Origin: Mordavella massiliensis
Lineage (GTDB): Bacteria; Bacillota; Clostridia; Lachnospirales; Lachnospiraceae
Length of the DNA: 64,000 nt
Direction: 5' to 3'
Assembly: GCF_016901695.1 (NCBI RefSeq)
Contig: NZ_JACJKS010000013.1
Location: 1-64,000, forward strand
Positions 60,655 to 64,000 of the stretch are shown here, piece by piece (the stretch's first letter is position 1; the number at the start of each line of letters is the position of its first letter). The notes below the pieces were generated by a model that made no database searches, was not told where the DNA came from, and was given only the letters and a program-made list of their open reading frames with translations. The translations under genes were made by a program, and so were the position numbers.

Positions 60655-60689
60655 TTATTTTAATCTCCGCGAAGCGGAAGTTAAAATCA
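60655..60689. terminator. Hairpin after the M20 amidohydrolase gene
   Basis: An inverted repeat (ATTTTAA-CTTCCGC, TTC loop, GCGGAGATTAAAAT on the minus strand) starts at the stop codon of the M20 gene. The arms are T- and A-rich at the ends, so it may act as a weak terminator in both directions, although no separate T-run follows. The permease gene begins 35 bases further on. Confidence 0.5.
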
Positions 60690-61946
60690 CTCTCTCTCCT
60701 CCGGCGCCCCCGCCGCGCACTCCCGGATCATCTCCCGGAGCACGATGGCGCCGGCCTGGCAGTCCTCTCTGGATGTGTACTCCTCCCTGCGGTGGGAGAG
60801 GCCGTCCTTTGAGGGGACAAAGATCATCCCGATGGGGCACAGACCGGAGAAATTCATGCTGTCATGTCCGGCGCCGCTCATCAGGCGCCGGCATGCCAAG
60901 CCCTGCTCCCGGCAGATCCGCTCTGCCATCTCCCGGAGCCGGCCGTCGCAGGGAGCCGCCGGCAGCGCCTGTTCCAGCGTGCGTGTGATCCGGACGCGCT
61001 CCGTGTGCTCCAGCTCTGCCTCGAAGTGCGCCATCTCCTCCATGATCTCACGGATGTCCGCGTCCCGCACGCTCCGGATATCCAGGGAAAACTCTGCGCT
61101 CTGGCAGATGATGTTGCAGGCGCCGGGGCGGACCTCCACACAGCCCACCGTGGCCACGCAGTTCTCTCTTTGCCGCGCCAGTTCCGTCACCTTCAGGATC
61201 CAGCGGCTCATGGCAGGCACCGGGTCCCGTCTTGCGCCCATGGGCGTCGCGCCGGCATGGGCGCTGCACCCTTCGATCCGCACCGTGTACCGCTCCAGAC
61301 CGGCGATCCCCTCCACGGCGCCCACGGTGCACCCGCTTTCCTCAAGGACGCTCCCCTGCTCGATGTGAAGCTCCAGCATAGCGGCCGGCTCGATCCGGCA
61401 CGTGTCCAGGCGCCCGGGATCAAGACCGCTCGCGCGCATGGCGTCGCCAAGCGTGATCCCGCTTTCATCCCGGGAGGAAAGCCCCTCCGGCTCCGCCTTG
61501 CCGCACATGGACCGGCTGCCGATCATGCCGTATCCGAAGCGGTTGCCCTCCTCATCTTTAAAACCCACGACCCAGACCGGACGGGCAGGCCTGAAGCCCT
61601 CCTCCCGCAGGCAGCGCACCGACTCGATAGCCGCCAGAAGTCCCAGGCACCCGTCGAATGCGCCGCCCTCCAGGACCGTATCATAGTGGGACCCGGCTAC
61701 GAGCGGCCGCGCATCATACTCCTGTCCGCTTTCCGGGCCGTCCGCCGGCTCCCATCTGCCGATGAGGTTGCCAGCCGCGTCCCGGGACACGGAAATCCCC
61801 GCTTCCTCCATATAGCGCCAGAGCAGGGCTTCTGCCTGCCTGTCTTCCTCTGTAAACGGGAACCGCGTGATGCTGCCGTCTGCATTTCTTCCGATACGGG
61901 ACAGCTCCTGCAGATGATCCCAGAGCAGCGGCATCTCTTCTTTCAT
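60687..61946 (-). CDS. M20-family amidohydrolase (allantoate amidohydrolase/N-carbamoylase type)
   Basis: The 419-residue protein has the metal ligands in GSHYDTVLEGGAFDGCLG, the catalytic Glu in GFKDEEGNRFG, ELHIEQGSVLE and SGAGHDSMNFSG. This spacing fits the HyuC/AllC group, which hydrolyses ureido bonds such as those in allantoate or N-carbamoyl amino acids, releasing ammonia. The substrate is not fixed by sequence. Its position upstream of an amine permease, a C26 hydrolase and an amidohydrolase suggests a nitrogen salvage role. Confidence 0.85.
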   Translation of the reverse strand: MKEEMPLLWDHLQELSRIGRNADGSITRFPFTEEDRQAEALLWRYMEEAGISVSRDAAGNLIGRWEPADGPESGQEYDARPLVAGSHYDTVLEGGAFDGCLGLLAAIESVRCLREEGFRPARPVWVVGFKDEEGNRFGYGMIGSRSMCGKAEPEGLSSRDESGITLGDAMRASGLDPGRLDTCRIEPAAMLELHIEQGSVLEESGCTVGAVEGIAGLERYTVRIEGCSAHAGATPMGARRDPVPAMSRWILKVTELARQRENCVATVGCVEVRPGACNIICQSAEFSLDIRSVRDADIREIMEEMAHFEAELEHTERVRITRTLEQALPAAPCDGRLREMAERICREQGLACRRLMSGAGHDSMNFSGLCPIGMIFVPSKDGLSHRREEYTSREDCQAGAIVLREMIRECAAGAPEERE

Positions 61947-62037
61947 ATACCTTCACCGACCTTTCCAAAATACGCATTATTATAACACATCTGCCGGCTG
62001 CCGGTAAATGTATATTTTCGACAAAACAGAGCCCCAT

Positions 62038-62436
62038 CTAAAATCTGTGCCCGCATTTCGGACAGAACGCAAAGTCTCCCTGCGCCGTGTAGCCGCAGTT
62101 CGGGCAGCGCTTCTCCCGGCTGCCCCAGCCATTCTGTCCGTACGGGTCGTACGGTCCTGCCTGGACCGGTTGAAGATCCGCCGGCTGTATCTCCAGATCC
62201 TCTCCTCTGGCTATACGCCTCCCCACTTCCGGATCTAAGCGGTACACTGTCCCGCAGCAGCTCATCCGCACAAAATATTCCTTATTCCATTTGAAACAGG
62301 GGATGAAGAACAGGGACAGGGCCGTATACGTCATATAGACTTCATACCTGCCGTACCGTCCGCACCGGCTGCAGATAACCATCTGGTTGAACCGGAGATC
62401 CTTTCTCCCGCCTGTGATCCCTATAATAAAAAACAT
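62038..62436 (-). CDS. Zinc-ribbon protein, uncharacterised
   Basis: The 132-residue protein has an N-terminal CSRCGRYG, a hydrophobic stretch (YTALSLFFIPCF), a CC pair, a linker and a C-terminal zinc ribbon (CPNCGYTAQGDFAFCPKCGHRF region). Proteins of this layout are common and unassigned in Firmicutes. GGAG lies eight bases before the ATG. It follows ispH by 23 bases and is likely cotranscribed. Confidence 0.7.
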   Translation of the reverse strand: MFFIIGITGGRKDLRFNQMVICSRCGRYGRYEVYMTYTALSLFFIPCFKWNKEYFVRMSCCGTVYRLDPEVGRRIARGEDLEIQPADLQPVQAGPYDPYGQNGWGSREKRCPNCGYTAQGDFAFCPKCGHRF

Positions 62437-62459
62437 AGCACACTCTCCTTTTTATCCGC

Positions 62460-63374
62460 CTAAAGCTCCAGGATCCTTGTCAGATCCACAGCCGGCTTCT
62501 CCCAGGTCGACGGATCCTCCCCGTCATACTGCTCAAGGAAAGCGATCACCTGATCCGTCAGGTAGGGCGGCGTGGATGCTCCGGAGGAGACGGCAGCCTT
62601 CCTCTTCCCCCGCAAAACAGAAACATCCAGGTCGTCCAGGCTCCCGATCATGTGGACTTCCCTCCCGTCGCTGGCGATGGATGCCAGCTTCCTCGTATTG
62701 TTGGAACGTGGATCCCCTACGATAAAAGCGATATCCACATCCCGGTCCATGTGACGGATAGCCTCCTGGCGCACCTTTGTGGCCGCGCATGTCTCCTTCT
62801 CCACCGTCACGTGCGCGAGCGTCTGCCGGGCGTAGTCGCACAGGTCCTGCACGTCATAGAGGGACATGGTCGTCTGGTTCGTGATGACGTAGCGCTTGTT
62901 TGGATCCAGCGTCCCGAAGTCTTCCCTGCCGCTGATCAGATGGACCTTCTCCTCATCGATGGAGACGGCCCCCTCTGCCTCCGGGTGTCCTTTTTTCCCG
63001 ATGTACAGGATCTCAAAGCCATCCCGCAGCCTCGCCCGGATCAGGTCGTGGGTCTTGATGACGTCCAGGCAGGAGGCGTCGATCACATGCAGCCCTTTTT
63101 CGCGGGCTTTTGCGAACACCTGCTCCCCCGCCCCGTGTGCCGTGATGATGACGGTGCCCTCCTCAATCTCATCCAGGAGCTCCAGTCGTGTCCTGTCCGG
63201 GTGATCGACCGTGCGGATCCCCATCTTCTCCAGCGCGTCCACAATATACTGGTTGTGGACGATCATGCCCAGTATGACAACCGGCTGTTTCGCATTCCTG
63301 GCCTTCCTGGCCATGTCAATGGCGCGGACAACGCCCTTGCAGTATCCCCTCGGTGTGATCGCCTGTACTTCCAT
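62460..63374 (-). CDS. ispH: 4-hydroxy-3-methylbut-2-enyl diphosphate reductase
   Basis: IspH makes IPP and DMAPP in the last step of the MEP isoprenoid pathway. The 304-residue protein has the iron-sulfur Cys residues in PRGYCKGV, DASCLDVIKTHD and KETCAATKVRQEA, with ITNQTTMS and GDPRSNNTRKL. It resembles the Bacillus form more than the usual clostridial IspH-S1 form. The start at 63374 has AGGAGG ten bases upstream; a frame to 63425 has no support. Confidence 0.93.
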   Translation of the reverse strand: MEVQAITPRGYCKGVVRAIDMARKARNAKQPVVILGMIVHNQYIVDALEKMGIRTVDHPDRTRLELLDEIEEGTVIITAHGAGEQVFAKAREKGLHVIDASCLDVIKTHDLIRARLRDGFEILYIGKKGHPEAEGAVSIDEEKVHLISGREDFGTLDPNKRYVITNQTTMSLYDVQDLCDYARQTLAHVTVEKETCAATKVRQEAIRHMDRDVDIAFIVGDPRSNNTRKLASIASDGREVHMIGSLDDLDVSVLRGKRKAAVSSGASTPPYLTDQVIAFLEQYDGEDPSTWEKPAVDLTRILEL

Positions 63375-63410
63375 CGTTCCGTAACCTCCTGCCGCTTTGC
63401 ACTTCATGTT

Positions 63411-63439
63411 AGTACAGTCTAGCACATTCTCTGTGCCAA
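63411..63439 (-). promoter_or_regulatory. Likely ispH promoter
   Basis: On the minus strand TTGGCA (63439-63434) and TGTACT (63416-63411) are 17 bases apart. The -10 is a partial match, so the call is tentative. Transcription would begin about 30 bases before the ispH start codon, shortly after the terminator at 63443-63496. Confidence 0.5.
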
Positions 63440-63442
63440 TGC

Positions 63443-63496
63443 AAAAGAAGGTGTGACAAAATCATCAAATCAGATGATGATTAAGCGACACCTTCT
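63443..63496. terminator. Long hairpin terminator between the Rpn remnant and ispH
   Basis: Arms AGAAGGTGT/ACACCTTCT enclose a second stem (AATCATCA/TGATGATT). T-rich DNA follows on both strands (TTTTGC leftward, CTCTCTTCTT rightward). It ends the leftward Rpn transcript. Confidence 0.8.
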
Positions 63497-63540
63497 CTCT
63501 TCTTATAAGAAAATCAGGAGACTGTCCCTGGATGACCCAT

Positions 63541-64000
63541 TCACTTTCCCTCCCGCGCTTCTTCCGCCGCACACAGATCTATGATCTCCCGGATCCGTTC
63601 CTCTGACTCATCCAGCAGCTCCGCAAGCTCGGCAGCCTGCATACCTCTGGACAGGTTTTTCTGCACCTGCCTGCGCAGTAACTGCTCCTTCCCTTTCTCG
63701 ATCCCGGCCTCGCGCTCCTGCTGCATATGCCTCTCCTGATCATATTCAAATATACTCATCGCTCTCGCCTCCGCCCTGTGCTCCATCAGGAAGTCCTTCA
63801 GCACACCTTCCCTGATGCATTCATCCATCGCGCGGTCCACTGCCTCCGGGAGCTCCATCGTCTCCGTGTAGATCCGGCATCTCATCCTTCCCGTTATAAA
63901 AGATAAGAAACTCCGGCGCCGGGATCTGTATGATCGTCTCTCCGTACAGGTTCTCTTTCACAGTCATCCTGGAATACAGATGCGAAATATAAAGCAGAAA
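63541..64000 (-). pseudogene. Broken Rpn-family (recombination-promoting nuclease/putative transposase) gene, partial
   Basis: From the right edge leftwards one frame reads LYISHLYSRMTVKENLYG and then PAPEFLIFYNGKDEMPD, typical of the middle of Rpn/PD-(D/E)XK transposase-like proteins. It then meets a second frame, YTETMELPEAVDRAMDE followed by SIFEYDQERHMQQEREAG, which is the usual C-terminal part. About 50 codons that normally lie between them are missing and the frames differ, so a deletion with frameshift broke the gene. The C-terminal frame (63541-63885) alone could still give a 114-residue peptide. The 5' part lies outside the window. Confidence 0.7.

Noticed and set aside
1-64000. tRNA, rRNA genes, complete insertion sequences, prophage or site-specific recombinase genes
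   Set aside because: None could be recognised by eye on either strand. In particular no serine or tyrosine recombinase for the switch at 13411-13658 lies in the window.

Overview
The window looks like a chromosomal piece of a Gram-positive, anaerobic Clostridia genome, most likely a Lachnospiraceae gut bacterium. This is inferred from the gene order ylxM-ffh-rpsP-khpA-rimM-trmD, a dnaG-rpoD-trmK-nif3 block, a Bacillus-type IspH, strong purine-rich ribosome binding sites before almost every gene, an L,D-transpeptidase and sortase-type surface anchoring. Most genes lie on the minus strand. No rRNA, tRNA, CRISPR array or complete insertion sequence was found.

Layout. 1-13660 is an accessory exopolysaccharide/capsule locus read leftwards, becoming strikingly A+T-rich below about 6.4 kb. 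It holds two tandem LoaP/NusG-type antiterminators, a priming sugar transferase, an epimerase/reductase, glycosyltransferases, an amidotransferase-HisH-HisF trio of the kind that makes acetamidino sugars, a Wzy-like polymerase, a GT2-pyruvyltransferase fusion and a radical SAM protein. Its upstream end is a 248-bp cassette bounded by perfect 26-bp inverted repeats (13411-13436 and 13633-13658). The cassette carries promoter-like sequences and a one-way terminator, so the locus is probably phase-variable by DNA inversion. The orientation seen here is most likely OFF, although a weaker leftward promoter cannot be excluded. 13642-18044 is the housekeeping ylxM-ffh-rpsP-khpA-rimM-trmD-SGNH operon, which runs straight into the switch.

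18.1-20.8 kb holds a Cys/Gly-rich small protein, an apparently frameshifted or overlapping ORF pair, a thioesterase and a TruA homologue whose catalytic Asp is Glu. 20.8-28.9 kb is a four-carbon acid-sugar (threonate/erythronate-like) catabolic region. It has two DUF1537 kinases, a PdxA2-type dehydrogenase, a GarR/LtnD-type dehydrogenase, a GntP permease, and DeoR and GntR regulators. A GntR-type operator sits inside the promoter of one operon.

28.9-34.3 kb contains small enzymes, a patatin, an ABC-F ATPase with one degenerate ATP site, and a secreted polysaccharide deacetylase. 34.3-41.3 kb is an amino-acid operon, leuB-ilvD-ilvB-serC-serA. 41.3-47.9 kb has a sortase-anchored glucosaminidase, yajC, tgt and an L,D-transpeptidase. 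47.9-56.8 kb has a nucleoside kinase, nif3, trmK, rpoD, dnaG, dgt and a PPK2 kinase. 56.8-62 kb is a nitrogen-compound salvage group (YtcJ amidohydrolase, C26 hydrolase, APC permease, M20 amidohydrolase). The window ends with a zinc-ribbon protein, ispH and a broken Rpn-family gene.
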